The notes under the pieces are model-generated. The model saw only the letters and a list, made by a program, of their open reading frames with translations. It was not told the origin of the DNA and searched no databases. Below, one piece after another: positions 51,500-60,868 of a stretch of DNA of 64,000 nt. How positions within the stretch are numbered: the stretch's first letter is position 1; each line of letters opens with the position of its first letter. The stretch comes from Nakamurella sp. PAMC28650 (lineage in GTDB: Bacteria; Actinomycetota; Actinomycetes; Mycobacteriales; Nakamurellaceae), in assembly GCF_014303395.1 (NCBI RefSeq), contig NZ_CP060298.1:2995001-3059000 (forward strand), in the 5' to 3' direction. Position numbers and translations under genes: made by a program.

Positions 51500-51850
51500 A
51501 TGACCACCACCCAGGGCATCAGGACCGTGCTGCATCCCGTGGCGGATCTGGAGGCGGCCAAGGCGGTCTACGCGGCTCTGCTCGGCGTGGCGCCACAGAC
51601 CGACTCGCCCTACTACGTGGGCTTCGTGGCCGCCGGCCAGCAGATCGGACTGGTGCCGAACCGTGGACCACAGGGCATGGCCTCGCCGGTGGCGTACTGG
51701 CACGTCTCCGACCTCGGGGTGAAGATCGCCGAGATGATCGCGGCGGGTGCCACGGAGAAGGAGTCTGCGCACGACGTGGGTGGAGGTCGCCTGATCGCCA
51801 CCCTGACCGATCCGGATGGCAATGTTCTCGGCCTCATCCAGGACAACTGA
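51500..51850 (+). CDS. VOC-family (glyoxalase-like) protein
   Basis: 116 residues, AGGAGTGAA ribosome site. One VOC unit: IRTVLHPVADLEAAKAVYAA, YVGFVAAGQQIGLVPN, and the closing TLTDPDGNVLGLIQD. Function unknown; often antibiotic resistance or glyoxalase-like. Confidence 0.85.
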   Translation: MTTTQGIRTVLHPVADLEAAKAVYAALLGVAPQTDSPYYVGFVAAGQQIGLVPNRGPQGMASPVAYWHVSDLGVKIAEMIAAGATEKESAHDVGGGRLIATLTDPDGNVLGLIQDN

Positions 51851-51988
51851 GCCACCACCTCGGACTCACGACAGCCAGGTGCGTCCATGTGTTTCAACCG
51901 CTCTCGGCCGTCAGGCAGGCCTGCCAGACGAGTTCCGCCCAGCGCCCGCGCTATCCCGCAGCCGGCCGGGTATGGCACGATCTCGAAG

Positions 51989-52438
51989 ATGACCGGCCGT
52001 CCCGCCCTGGCGCAACGTCTGCGTGATCTCGCGCTGCTGCGGCGTGTCCGGGATCGGATGGACCGGGAGTACGCCCAGCCGCTCGATGTCGAGGCACTCG
52101 CCCGTGGCGTGCACCTGTCGGCCGGCCATCTCAGCCGCGAGTTCCGGCGTGCGTACGGCGAATCCCCCTACAGCTACCTGATGACGCGGCGGATCGAGCG
52201 TGCGATGGCGTTGCTGCGCCGGGGCGACATGAGCGTGACCGAGGTGTGTTTCGCAGTTGGCTGCTCGTCGTTGGGCACGTTCAGTGCCCGCTTCACCGAG
52301 CTGGTCGGGGTGGCGCCGAGCCTCTACCGCCGGCAGACGGTGCCCGCGACGGCAGAAATGCCGTCCTGCGTGACCAAGCAGGTGACCAGACCGGTAAGGA
52401 TTCGAGACGCGCCGGCCACCGAGCCGCAACCAGCGTGA
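51989..52438 (+). CDS. AraC-type regulator, DNA-binding domain only
   Basis: 149 residues from ATG 51989. Two HTH motifs: PLDVEALARGVHLSAGHLSR and VTEVCFAVGCSSLGTFSARF; no sensor domain. Followed with a GTGA overlap by a VOC gene, the common AraC/VOC pair, so it likely regulates that gene. Confidence 0.87.
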   Translation: MTGRPALAQRLRDLALLRRVRDRMDREYAQPLDVEALARGVHLSAGHLSREFRRAYGESPYSYLMTRRIERAMALLRRGDMSVTEVCFAVGCSSLGTFSARFTELVGVAPSLYRRQTVPATAEMPSCVTKQVTRPVRIRDAPATEPQPA

Positions 52439-52854
52439 CCGCCATGGACATCACCGTTCATTCCAGTTTTCTCCCGCAGGACGATCCGGATGCCGCCCTG
52501 GCCTTCAACCGCGACACGCTCGGCTTCGAGGTGCGGCTGGATGTCGGCTACGACGGAATGCGTTGGATCACGGTCGGTCCCGTCGACCAGCCGAGCACGT
52601 CGATCGTCCTGCACCCCCCGGCCGCCGACCCTGGCATCACCGAGGACGAGCGCCGCACCATCCTGGAGATGATGGCCAAGGGGACCTACGCGCGCCTGCT
52701 CCTGGCCACCGCCGATCTCGACGGCACCTTCGAGAGGATCCGGGCCAGCGGGGCCGAGATCGTGCAGGAGCCGATCGAGCAGCCCTACGGGGTTCGCGAC
52801 TGCGCCGTCCGGGATCCCGCGGGTAATTTGATCCGTGTCCAGGAAAAGCGGTGA
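52435..52854 (+). CDS. VOC-family protein coupled to AraC regulator
   Basis: 139 residues; GTG 52435 overlaps the AraC stop, or ATG 52444 could be used. VOC motifs: AFNRDTLGFEVRLDVGYDGM and DCAVRDPAGNLIRVQEKR. Probably controlled by the adjacent AraC protein; detoxification is plausible. Confidence 0.85.
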   Translation: MTAMDITVHSSFLPQDDPDAALAFNRDTLGFEVRLDVGYDGMRWITVGPVDQPSTSIVLHPPAADPGITEDERRTILEMMAKGTYARLLLATADLDGTFERIRASGAEIVQEPIEQPYGVRDCAVRDPAGNLIRVQEKR

Positions 52855-52951
52855 TCCAGCTGATTTCTGGAAAGGGCAGCCCACGTGCGGTCGACACTGG
52901 CTCACCTGTGACCGATTGTCTGGCTTGATGTTCGACCCGGCTTGGTCTGGC

Positions 52952-53809
52952 CTAGTGGACGGCCGGCTGGGCGAGCACGTCGCGTGCCGTCAGTGGTTGA
53001 CGGTTCAGCAGGGTGCCGAGCAGCGGGTCGACCCCGGCGAAGAAGCCCTGTTCGGCGGCATGGTACATGCCGAGCAGGAACCGCACCATGAACTCCTTCT
53101 GCCCGGCCGCGACCTGCGCGGCCACCCATTCCTCCGCGTCCATCACGACCAGCCGGATCATTCGGCCGGACACCTCGGACGCGATGGCGGCAATCTCCTG
53201 GAACGTCGGCGCCGCGCCCGCGGTCAGGGTCGTCGGACCGTCGTAGGCGTCGTTGGACGTGAGAATGACGGCCGCGGCCTCGGCGGCGTCCGCGCGGGCC
53301 GTCCACGACACCGGTCCGTCGGCTGGGACCGTGATCACGCCGGTCTCGCGCCACGGACCGGTCAGCCAGCTCAGGCTGTGGGCGTAGAACCCGTTGCGGA
53401 GTGAGGTCCACGGGATTCCGGACTCGACGAGCAGCTGCTCGGTGGCGGCGTGGTCGCGTCCCGGCCCGAACGGTGTGTCCGATGCCGCGCCCTGATGGCT
53501 GGTATACAGGATGCGCCCGACCCCGGCGGTGACCGCTGCGGCGATTGCGTTGCGGTGCAGGCTGACTGCATCGGCGGCCGGGTCGCTGGAGGACACCAGG
53601 AGCAGTTGGTCGGCGCCCTCGAATGCGGCCGGCAGGGAGTCCGGGTCGGCGTAGTCGCCGTGTCTGACGGCCGCGCCGCGATCTGCGAACCTCAGGGCTT
53701 TGGCCGGGTCGCGGGCGACCACGACGATCTCGGTGGCGGGTACTCGCTCGAGCAGGTGGTCGACGGTCGCGCCGTTGAGCGCGCCGGTTGCGCCGGTGAT
53801 GACGATCAT
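52952..53809 (-). CDS. NmrA-like NAD(P)-binding protein (QorB/SDR-like)
   Basis: 285 residues. Rossmann start MIVITGATGALNGATVDHLL and the atypical-SDR layout of NmrA/QOR2 quinone reductases (NGFYAHSLSWLTGPW). AAGGGA 7 nt before the ATG. Divergent from TetR with a repeat-rich 87-bp spacer. Likely redox or quinone-stress enzyme. Confidence 0.85.
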   Translation of the reverse strand: MIVITGATGALNGATVDHLLERVPATEIVVVARDPAKALRFADRGAAVRHGDYADPDSLPAAFEGADQLLLVSSSDPAADAVSLHRNAIAAAVTAGVGRILYTSHQGAASDTPFGPGRDHAATEQLLVESGIPWTSLRNGFYAHSLSWLTGPWRETGVITVPADGPVSWTARADAAEAAAVILTSNDAYDGPTTLTAGAAPTFQEIAAIASEVSGRMIRLVVMDAEEWVAAQVAAGQKEFMVRFLLGMYHAAEQGFFAGVDPLLGTLLNRQPLTARDVLAQPAVH

Positions 53810-53896
53810 GATTTGTCCCTTGATGGTAGCGATGGTATCAATGCAACGGTATCACCGGAAACATACTGCTAGCAAGGATGCGTTATCGTTGGCAAC
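53810..53896. promoter_or_regulatory. Divergent NmrA/TetR spacer with GGTATCA repeats
   Basis: GATGGTA repeats at 53822 and 53831, and GGTATCA at 53834-53840 and 53848-53854, 14 bp apart. On the plus strand TATCGT (53884-53889) lies 7 nt before the TetR ATG, a leaderless -10. The repeats fit TetR binding. Confidence 0.5.
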
Positions 53897-54613
53897 ATGA
53901 TCGAAACGACCAGCGCCCGGGCCGACACGCGGTCGAGGATCGTCGAAGTCGCGGCGCGACTCCTCCAGGAGGAAGGTCCCGCTGCGGTCACCACTCGTGG
54001 CGTTGCCGAGGGGGCCGGTGTGCAGGCCCCGACCATCTACCGCTTGTTCGGTGACAAGGACGGCCTGCTCGACGCAGTGGCCGAACACGTGATGGCCGCC
54101 TTCGTGTCCGCCAAATCCGAGATCGTGAAGGCCGCCTCCGCAGCAGATGTCGATCCGCTGGAGGATCTCCGGGCCGGCTGGGAAACGCAGATCGATTTCG
54201 GTGTCGACAATCCGGCTCTCTTCCGGCTGCTGAGCGATCCCGCCCGGGTCGTGCCATCGCCGGCGGCCCAGTCGGGCAGGAAGGTGCTGGAATCAAGAGT
54301 GCATCGGGTGGCGGTGACCGGCCGGCTCCGGGTGAGCGAGGCCCGCGCGGTCGACCTCATCCAGGCTGCCGGCATCGGCACCATCCAGAGTCTGCTCGCG
54401 ACAGTCCCTGATCAACGCGATCCGGGCCTGGCCGGCGCCATGTACGAGGCGGTGCTCAGGCAGATCATCACCGACGCTCCGGAGCGCTCGGATGACGGAT
54501 CGAAGGCGACGGCCGTCGCGTTCCGGGCAATAGCGCACCGACTTGACGTGCTGAGTGAATCCGAACGTCGGCTCCTGGCCGAGTGGCTGGACCGTGTGAT
54601 CAACGCCGGCTGA
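53897..54613 (+). CDS. TetR-family regulator
   Basis: 238 residues. HTH: RSRIVEVAARLLQEEGPAAV, then TTRGVAEGAGVQAPTIYRLF; helical sensor after. Likely represses the divergent NmrA-type gene and itself. The 383-bp interval after it (54614-54996) has no gene; an upstream extension of the glycosyltransferase frame there has poor codon use. Confidence 0.88.
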   Translation: MIETTSARADTRSRIVEVAARLLQEEGPAAVTTRGVAEGAGVQAPTIYRLFGDKDGLLDAVAEHVMAAFVSAKSEIVKAASAADVDPLEDLRAGWETQIDFGVDNPALFRLLSDPARVVPSPAAQSGRKVLESRVHRVAVTGRLRVSEARAVDLIQAAGIGTIQSLLATVPDQRDPGLAGAMYEAVLRQIITDAPERSDDGSKATAVAFRAIAHRLDVLSESERRLLAEWLDRVINAG

Positions 54614-54996
54614 ACGAAAGCTCTGAATTCCATTCGTCAGGCCTGCCACGGTGAGCTCGCCTTCCGGGCGTCGGTCGGATGGCGATAGATCAGCGGATCA
54701 GTGTCGGGTGAACGCTTCATCGTTATCAATTCCGATGTCGCAGAAGCAGATGTCGTGTCGCAACAGAGGGAATGGAGCTCAACCGACACCATCACGCAGA
54801 TCACCGAAATAGGTGGGGCTGTCGATGATCACGAGTGACCCTGGCAGGAGGAGCCCAGTATCTGGAACGCGAGTCCCGGCGGAACCCCGTGAATTTGCTT
54901 CCGATGCAACCACTTCGGTGGCTAGACTCACCCGCGTCGGTAGATCGAGGCGAAGCCCCGCATGGTGGGTCCGCGGTTGGCGACCTGGAGGCTGGT

Positions 54997-56148
54997 GTGC
55001 GGGTTCTGTTTTCGTCGACCTCCGGGCTTGGCCATGTGTATCCGTTGGTTCCGCTGGCGCGTGCGTTGTCGACCGCTGGACACCAGGTGCTGTGGGCCGG
55101 GCACGCCAGTGTCGGGGCGCTGGTCAGCTGGGCCGGGCTGGCGTCAGCTCCGGCCGGGTTGCAGGGCGCCGGTTTCACGGCCGTGATCGACGATTTGCGT
55201 CGTCGGGGCAGGCAGCTGCCGCCGACCGAGCGGGCGGCGTTCATGTTTCCCCACGTGTTCGGCAGCGCACTGCCCCCGGCGATGGCAACCGGGTTGCTTG
55301 CTCTGGCGCGGGAGTGGCACCCCGACCTGCTGATCCACGAGCAGGCCGAAATGGCCTCGCCGTTGGTCGCGGCGGTGATCGGTGTGCCCAGCGTGATGCA
55401 GTCCTACGGGGGCGCCGTCCCGCCGGCCATCCTCACCGAGGCAGCGGACCGCCTGGAGTCCCTGTGGCGTGCGTACGGGCTGGCCATCCCTGCCTACGCC
55501 GGCTGCTTCGACGCCCCGTTCCTGGACATCTGCCCGCCGAGCGTTCGGCCGGTGCCGTTGACCCACGTCCCCATCGTGCAACAGCTCCGACCAACCCCGT
55601 ACGCCGGGCCCTACCAGGACGGCCTGGTCGTCCCCGGGGGCTCGGACCCGCTGATCTACCTGACCCTGGGCACCATCCCCGGAACGACGGCCACCCTGTC
55701 CGCTGTCCTGCGCGCACTGTCGAGGATGTCGGTCCGGATCATCGCCACTGCGGGGCCGGAGGCAGATCCGGCTGCGCTCGGGGAGCAGCCCGCCCACATC
55801 GCCGTCACCCGCTATGCGCCCCAGACCCAGATTCTTCCGCTGTGCGACGCGGTCATCTCCCATGCCGGGTCCGGCACCTTCCTCGGTGCCCTGGCCCACG
55901 GACTACCCCAGCTCTGCCTACCTCAGGCCGCGGACCAGTTCCGCAACGCCCACGCGTGCGTGCGCGCAGGCGCCGGGCTCGCCCTGCACCCGGACGACGC
56001 GACGCCGAGCGCCATCGTGCAGGCCACCTGGGCACTGCTGGATCAACGCCCGCTCCGGGACCACGCCGCACGTATCCGAATCGAGATCGAGGCCATGCCG
56101 ACACCGGAGGACGTCGTTCCGCTCCTTGAATTTCTGACGACCTCGTGA
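54997..56148 (+). CDS. GT1-type glycosyltransferase
   Basis: 383 residues from GTG 54997 (GGAGG 5 nt upstream). GT-B fold: N-terminal VLFSSTSGLGHVYPLVPLAR and C-terminal donor site YAPQTQILPLCDAVISHAGS with GTFLGALAHGLPQLCLP. Resembles macrolide or sterol/UDP-sugar transferases. Stands alone; acceptor unknown. Confidence 0.88.
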   Translation: MRVLFSSTSGLGHVYPLVPLARALSTAGHQVLWAGHASVGALVSWAGLASAPAGLQGAGFTAVIDDLRRRGRQLPPTERAAFMFPHVFGSALPPAMATGLLALAREWHPDLLIHEQAEMASPLVAAVIGVPSVMQSYGGAVPPAILTEAADRLESLWRAYGLAIPAYAGCFDAPFLDICPPSVRPVPLTHVPIVQQLRPTPYAGPYQDGLVVPGGSDPLIYLTLGTIPGTTATLSAVLRALSRMSVRIIATAGPEADPAALGEQPAHIAVTRYAPQTQILPLCDAVISHAGSGTFLGALAHGLPQLCLPQAADQFRNAHACVRAGAGLALHPDDATPSAIVQATWALLDQRPLRDHAARIRIEIEAMPTPEDVVPLLEFLTTS

Positions 56149-56747
56149 TCGCCTCGGACTATTGCCCTCAGGCTGTCTGTCGTCGGGTGTGCACCACGGG
56201 AATGAGGCCAGGGGTAGGCCGGTGGTGGGGAACCCAAGTCCGTTGCTGACGAAGACGATGCGTTCAGCACCGACCACACCAGCGGCGATGTTCAACCACG
56301 CAGAAGTTGATGCAGCTTGCGGCGGAACGCAATTTCACAGCTTGTACATGTTACGGCGCTGCAGTTTTCAATGGATGCCGACGGTCATCGGCATGGGGTT
56401 GACGGCACGACGTACGATGCCGATCTGCCCGGATGGACCCGTTCGACCCTAACGAATCTGCGCGGCCACGCAGCACGGCAAGCACAGGTGGCCGGTGCCG
56501 TCGTGGGTGCAGTCCCGCTCCCACTGCACTTTCCGTCGCTGCTGTTGGCTGAGTCGCAGGGTCAATTGGCGGAACAGGTTTTCCCATCTCACCTGTCCGA
56601 TGGTGGTGCGTCTGGTTGAACGGAGGATGACTGCGATCTGAACTGCGCTCGGTGGTCCGGGAACGTCTTGACCATGGATGACCGCGCTCAAGTGATACCG
56701 AGCCAAGACAGCGGACCCACTGCCGACACCTCATGAGCTGCCGTAAC
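56149..56747. other. Unassigned 600-bp region
   Basis: No supported gene. A minus-strand frame 56706-56449 begins at TTG without ribosome site and ends in a Cys-rich tail (ERDCTHDGTGHLCLPCC); it might be a remnant of a zinc-site protein. Some parts (around 56320) are lower in GC than the surroundings. A palindrome precedes the next gene. Confidence 0.3.
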
Positions 56748-56759
56748 TAACAGCTGTTA
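56748..56759 (+). promoter_or_regulatory. Palindromic operator before the COG4280-like operon
   Basis: TAACAGCTGTTA is a perfect 12-bp palindrome 54 bp before the ATG 56814, and a further TAACAG half-site follows about 21 bp on (near 56769). Probable regulator site for the membrane protein/ChrB operon. Confidence 0.5.
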
Positions 56760-56813
56760 TCCTCGAATCTAACAGGTCTGGGCTGGCGGCCCAGCGACCG
56801 GAGGAGTTGTCCC

Positions 56814-57587
56814 GTGAGTGGTTCAGCGTTGTTCGTCGCCGTCTTCCTGGCCTGCATCGTGGAGGCTGTCGAGGCGTTGACGATCATCCTTGCGGCCGGA
56901 ACGGCCAGGGACTGGCGTTCGGCGATCACCGGGTTGGTGGCCGGACTGACAGTCCTTGCCGTGGTGGTGGCGGTGCTCGGTCCGGCGATCTCGGTGATCC
57001 CCCTGGGTGGTCTCCGGCTCTTCGTCGGGGGCCTCTTGTTGATCTTCGGGTTGCAATGGCTGCGGAAGGCCATTCTGAGGGCCAGCGGGCACAAGGCGCT
57101 GCACGACGAGGCCGAGATCTATCGCCGAGAGCTGGCCGCGGCCCGGGCTGCGCAGGGGAGCGGCCGCGGATTCGTCCAGGACTGGTATGCCTTCACACTG
57201 TCCTTCAAAGGTGTTGTCCTGGAGGGCCTGGAGGTCGTTTTCATCACCTTGACCTTCGGCAGCAACCAGCACGACATCCCGCTCGCGGCGGCGGCGGCCC
57301 TGGCCGCGGTGCTCTTGGTGACGGCGGTGGGATTTGCGATTCGGGCGCCGTTGGCCCGGGTGCCGGAGAACAGCATGAAGTTCGTCGTCGGGATCATGCT
57401 GACCGCATTCGGGCTGTTCTGGGGAGGTGAGGGTGCCGGCGCCCACTGGCCCGGTTCCGATGCCGCACTCCTGGTGCTCATCCCGGCGATCGCGGTGTTC
57501 GCGCTCTTGCTGGTGGCGCTGTTCCGTCGGTCCGCCCCTCGCGAGGTAGCCGTTGCGGCCTCCTTCAACACCGGATCTGGGGTCTGA
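56814..57587 (+). CDS. COG4280-like membrane protein with duplicated E-x-x-E motif
   Basis: 257 residues, about seven helices. Two related segments, IVEAVEALTIILAAGTARDW (residues ~11-30) and VLEGLEVVFITLTFGSNQHD (~140-160), each with E-x-x-E in a helix, as in duplicated cation-transport folds such as FTR1 or GDT1. That suggests an inverted-repeat metal or cation transporter; no experimental family function is known to me. First gene of a probable operon with a small membrane protein and a ChrB-like protein. Confidence 0.7.
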   Translation: MSGSALFVAVFLACIVEAVEALTIILAAGTARDWRSAITGLVAGLTVLAVVVAVLGPAISVIPLGGLRLFVGGLLLIFGLQWLRKAILRASGHKALHDEAEIYRRELAAARAAQGSGRGFVQDWYAFTLSFKGVVLEGLEVVFITLTFGSNQHDIPLAAAAALAAVLLVTAVGFAIRAPLARVPENSMKFVVGIMLTAFGLFWGGEGAGAHWPGSDAALLVLIPAIAVFALLLVALFRRSAPREVAVAASFNTGSGV

Positions 57588-57590
57588 GCC

Positions 57591-57797
57591 ATGAAGCAGT
57601 TGAAAGCGTTCGGCGCGTTCTGGTACGACTTCGTCATCGGTGACGACTGGCGCATCGCGCTGGCTGTCGCGGTCGCTCTGGCCACCACCTTCTTCCTGGC
57701 CAGGGCCACCGCCATCCCGGTGTGGTGGCTGCTGCCTGCGGTGGTGGTCATCTGCCTGCCGCTGAGCATCCGACGCGCGACGCGGTCCACTGGCTGA
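57591..57797 (+). CDS. Small membrane protein in the ChrB-like operon
   Basis: 68 residues, 3 bp after the previous stop. A leading DFVIGDDWRIALAVAVALAT segment and two hydrophobic helices, basic C-terminus. The same start recurs in the decayed copy at 51221-51460, so the unit is mobile or has been duplicated. Confidence 0.7.
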   Translation: MKQLKAFGAFWYDFVIGDDWRIALAVAVALATTFFLARATAIPVWWLLPAVVVICLPLSIRRATRSTG

Positions 57798-57860
57798 CGC
57801 CTTCGGTTCGCGGGGTCGCGAGGTGTCCGGGGCGCAGGCGGAGAGTTCGGTGCGGGCAGG

Positions 57861-58451
57861 ATGTACCAGATGAGTGATGCCGATGACGCCGGGGCAGTCG
57901 ATGGGGGCGCCGATGACCTGGCCGGGGTCTGGTTGCTGCTGGTGTACCGGGTGCCCTCGGAGCCCACCCGGCTCCGGGCTACGGTCTGGCGCCGCTTGAA
58001 GTCACTGGGCGCGGTCTATCTTCAGAATTCGGCCGCTGTCCTACCGGCCGGAGAGGGCGCCGAACGGGCATTGCGCCGTCTGCGCCACGAAATCGGCGAG
58101 ATGCAAGGGACGGCGATGTTGCTGTCGTGTACGCCGGTGGTCGGCGGGCAGGACGTCGCCGCGTTGTTCCAGGCAGCCCGCGACGGTGAATACGAGGAGA
58201 TCTTGGACAAGTGCCTGGACTTCCATACCGGGTTGGAAAAGGAATATGCAGCAGCGCATTTCACCTTCGGCGAGTTGGAGGAGAACGAGGTCGAATTGGT
58301 GAAGTTGCGGAACTGGTATGCCAAGGTGCGGGAGCGGGACGTATTCGGCGCACCGAGACGGCAACCCGCCGCCGACGCGCTGGATGGCTGCGAGAAGGCG
58401 CTGGAAGCCTACGCGACCCGGGTGTACCTGGAGGAGGGGGACGGCGTCTGA
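57861..58451 (+). CDS. ChrB N-terminal-like protein
   Basis: 196 residues. The conserved WLLLVYRVPSEPTRLRATVW and LKSLGAVYLQNSAAVLPAGE segments are the ChrB_N pattern (chromate-resistance regulator). The second ~90 residues are helical with an acidic EELEENEVELVKLRNWY-like region. ChrB acts as a chromate sensor in other operons, but no ChrA transporter is present here; the COG4280-like protein might be the effector. Confidence 0.75.
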   Translation: MYQMSDADDAGAVDGGADDLAGVWLLLVYRVPSEPTRLRATVWRRLKSLGAVYLQNSAAVLPAGEGAERALRRLRHEIGEMQGTAMLLSCTPVVGGQDVAALFQAARDGEYEEILDKCLDFHTGLEKEYAAAHFTFGELEENEVELVKLRNWYAKVRERDVFGAPRRQPAADALDGCEKALEAYATRVYLEEGDGV

Positions 58452-58456
58452 AGGCC

Positions 58457-58479
58457 TCTCGCGGCGTGTCACCGCGAGG
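58457..58479 (+). terminator. Hairpin terminator after the ChrB-like gene
   Basis: CTCGCGG (58458-58464) pairs with CCGCGAG (58472-58478), loop 7 nt, directly after the stop. Confidence 0.5.
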
Positions 58480-58640
58480 AAAGGTGATGGGGCGCAGTCG
58501 AGGACCTGTTCTCCAGCACGACGCCGGGTAGGACCGAACTCTTCGACCGGTCGGAACTTCCGGTGTGGCGACCGGGGACTATCTGACGGAATTGCCGGTG
58601 GTGGCTTTCGCGTCACGACCACGGGGCGGCCGATATCGCG

Positions 58641-60569
58641 TCACGTTGATCCTGTCGAGCGGTGGAGCCGCCAGGAACGCAGGGGACGCATCAGTGCGTT
58701 CTTCTTGTCGTGGTGGCCGGTCATCCGTTCCAGGATGTCGGCGAGGGTGTCGACGGCGTCCAGGATGTGGGGACCCTTGTTGAGCATCACGCATTCGGCG
58801 CGCACTCCCATCGCTGCGTCGGTGATCTCGGCTCGGGACGGCTGCCCGGTACGGGCCATTTGATCAAGGACCTGGGTCGCCCAGATGACCGGTAGGTGCG
58901 CTGCTTCGGCGAGCCACATGATCTCTTCCTGCAATTCGGCGAGCCTTTCGTATTCACATTCCCCGGCCAGGTCCCCGCGGGCGATCATCACCCCGGTGTG
59001 CCGCCGTTGCATCGCAGCCAGCAGGATCGCCGGCAGGTTCGAAAATCCCTGCGCGGTCTCGATCTTCAGTACGATCCCGAGCCGTTGATCGCCCAGATCG
59101 GTCAGGGCGACAAGGAGGTCGGCCACGTCCTGGGCGCTTCGCGCGAACGACATCTCGACGATGTCGGCATGCTCGCTGACGAACGGCAGATTTTCGCGGT
59201 CTGCGTTGGTCAGGGCCGGGACCGGCAGGAACGTATCCGGCAGGTTGATGCCCTTCGCAGCGCGTAGACGGCTGCCGTTGACCGCGGCGGTGGTGATCCG
59301 CACGGTGAATTGATCTTCGGCGGCGGCGATCACCTCAGCGCTCATCTTCCCGTCGTCGAGGTGGACTGCGTGACCCACCTGGACGTGGCCGAATGCCTCG
59401 GGCAGGGTGCAGCCGATGCGTGCCGGATGACCGCCGGTAGGCATCGGTGCGGGGGAGCAGTCGCGGGTCAGCACCAGTTCGTCGCCCACCTGAAGGGTCA
59501 GGAACTGTTCGATCGCCGGTAGCGCTGTCACGGTGACCCGGTCGCCGTTGTGGGCGCGTAGTTCCGTTCCGGTTCCCACGTAGGTGCTCTGCCGGGTGGA
59601 CACCAGGGCGCCGCCGACGTCAGTTCTCTCCACCAGGAGGTGACGCCTTTCCTCCCGGGTGTCGTTCAGGTCGATGGTCTCCTTCACCTGGAGCTGCGCA
59701 ATCCAGGATCGGGGTAGGCGGATCGTTGCCATGCCGGATCGCGGCGGCGGTTGCGGGTCCTCGGCCGGGGTCAACCAGCCGTACCCGACCGCAGTGACGA
59801 CGCCCACGCTGTTCCGGGTGGGTTTGAGCTTGATGACCTGGGGGCCAGGTGCCAGGGGTCCGGTACGCAGCTTCGGCCCCGGCAGGTCCATCGCCACCCG
59901 GCAATGTCGCCCGGTCGCAGCGGTCGCGGCCCGGACGTGGCCGATCATCAACGCCCACGCGACGCTGTCGTCGTGGGCGCAGTTGACCCGGGCCACCTCC
60001 ATCCCGTGTTCGACGAGTTCCTGCACCAGCTTCGGATCGGTGGCCGCTTCAGGAGGCAGGGTCACCATGATCCGGGTCTGTCGGTTCAACGGAGCCGGCC
60101 CGAACAGTTCTGCAGCCCGCCGCCGCAGCAGGCGGGGTCCGTCACCGAACTCCGCCAACGGGTCGCGTCGGGCGACCGGTGCACCGATCAGGGCTTCGAC
60201 GGTGGCGGCGATTGCCTCCAGGGTGTTTCGGACGTGTGGTTCGCTTCGACCCAACGAAGACAACCCGAATGCGGCCAGCTGCGATTGCAGGGCGCGCAGG
60301 TCGTGCTTGCGGATCGACCAGTAGTGGACCAGGTTCACCGCGCTGGCTCGATTTGCGGGGTCGACCAGGGCGATCTGACGGGCCCACAGCGCCTCGGCCT
60401 CCGTCAACTGGCGGCGCAGGTCGCCGAGCTGCTCGGCCACCCGCAGAAGCATCTCGCTGTTCGAGGTGCTCACGAATGCCCGTTCGGTCTCATGTGTGGC
60501 GGGCGGCGTCTCTGCCGGCTCCACCGGAACACCGTTGGAGATGACGAGCGCAGGTACGATTTTACTCAT
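58641..60569 (-). CDS. Non-canonical pyruvate-kinase-like enzyme
   Basis: 642 residues from ATG 60569. An extra ~190-residue helical N-terminal domain, then a PK barrel: VARVNCAHD (where PKs have RxNFSH), MDLPGPKLRTG (PKs have D-T-K-G-P-E-I-R), KIETAQGFSNL with the catalytic Lys, MIARGDLA (Mg ligand) and WATQVLDQM. The usual C-terminal allosteric domain is missing. Lys at the E117-equivalent position (GPKLR) is the mark of K+-independent enzymes. The metal and phosphoryl-transfer residues are kept, so it may be active on phosphoenolpyruvate or a related substrate, not clearly glycolytic. Confidence 0.78.
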   Translation of the reverse strand: MSKIVPALVISNGVPVEPAETPPATHETERAFVSTSNSEMLLRVAEQLGDLRRQLTEAEALWARQIALVDPANRASAVNLVHYWSIRKHDLRALQSQLAAFGLSSLGRSEPHVRNTLEAIAATVEALIGAPVARRDPLAEFGDGPRLLRRRAAELFGPAPLNRQTRIMVTLPPEAATDPKLVQELVEHGMEVARVNCAHDDSVAWALMIGHVRAATAATGRHCRVAMDLPGPKLRTGPLAPGPQVIKLKPTRNSVGVVTAVGYGWLTPAEDPQPPPRSGMATIRLPRSWIAQLQVKETIDLNDTREERRHLLVERTDVGGALVSTRQSTYVGTGTELRAHNGDRVTVTALPAIEQFLTLQVGDELVLTRDCSPAPMPTGGHPARIGCTLPEAFGHVQVGHAVHLDDGKMSAEVIAAAEDQFTVRITTAAVNGSRLRAAKGINLPDTFLPVPALTNADRENLPFVSEHADIVEMSFARSAQDVADLLVALTDLGDQRLGIVLKIETAQGFSNLPAILLAAMQRRHTGVMIARGDLAGECEYERLAELQEEIMWLAEAAHLPVIWATQVLDQMARTGQPSRAEITDAAMGVRAECVMLNKGPHILDAVDTLADILERMTGHHDKKNALMRPLRSWRLHRSTGST

Positions 60570-60868
60570 GCGCCTATTGAACATGCTGAAGATGAACAAT
60601 GCAGAATAGGGGACGTTGGATGTGGACGAATACCACCTGGACACTATTCGTGCCGGCAAGGACCAGAGTCTTCGTGCCCCTTCTGCGCAGGCCTTTTGTC
60701 CCAGCCGGCGAATATGAAACCGTAGGCCTGGGGAGATGAATTCTTCGACGCATTCGCCGGTCGGCCTGGTGTGACTTGTATCCTCGAATCGAGCACCAGC
60801 TTCCCAAGTGGAGCCCAGCAGCAGCACCATGTGAGCAGACGGTCAATCAGCCGTGATCGGAGAAGGGC

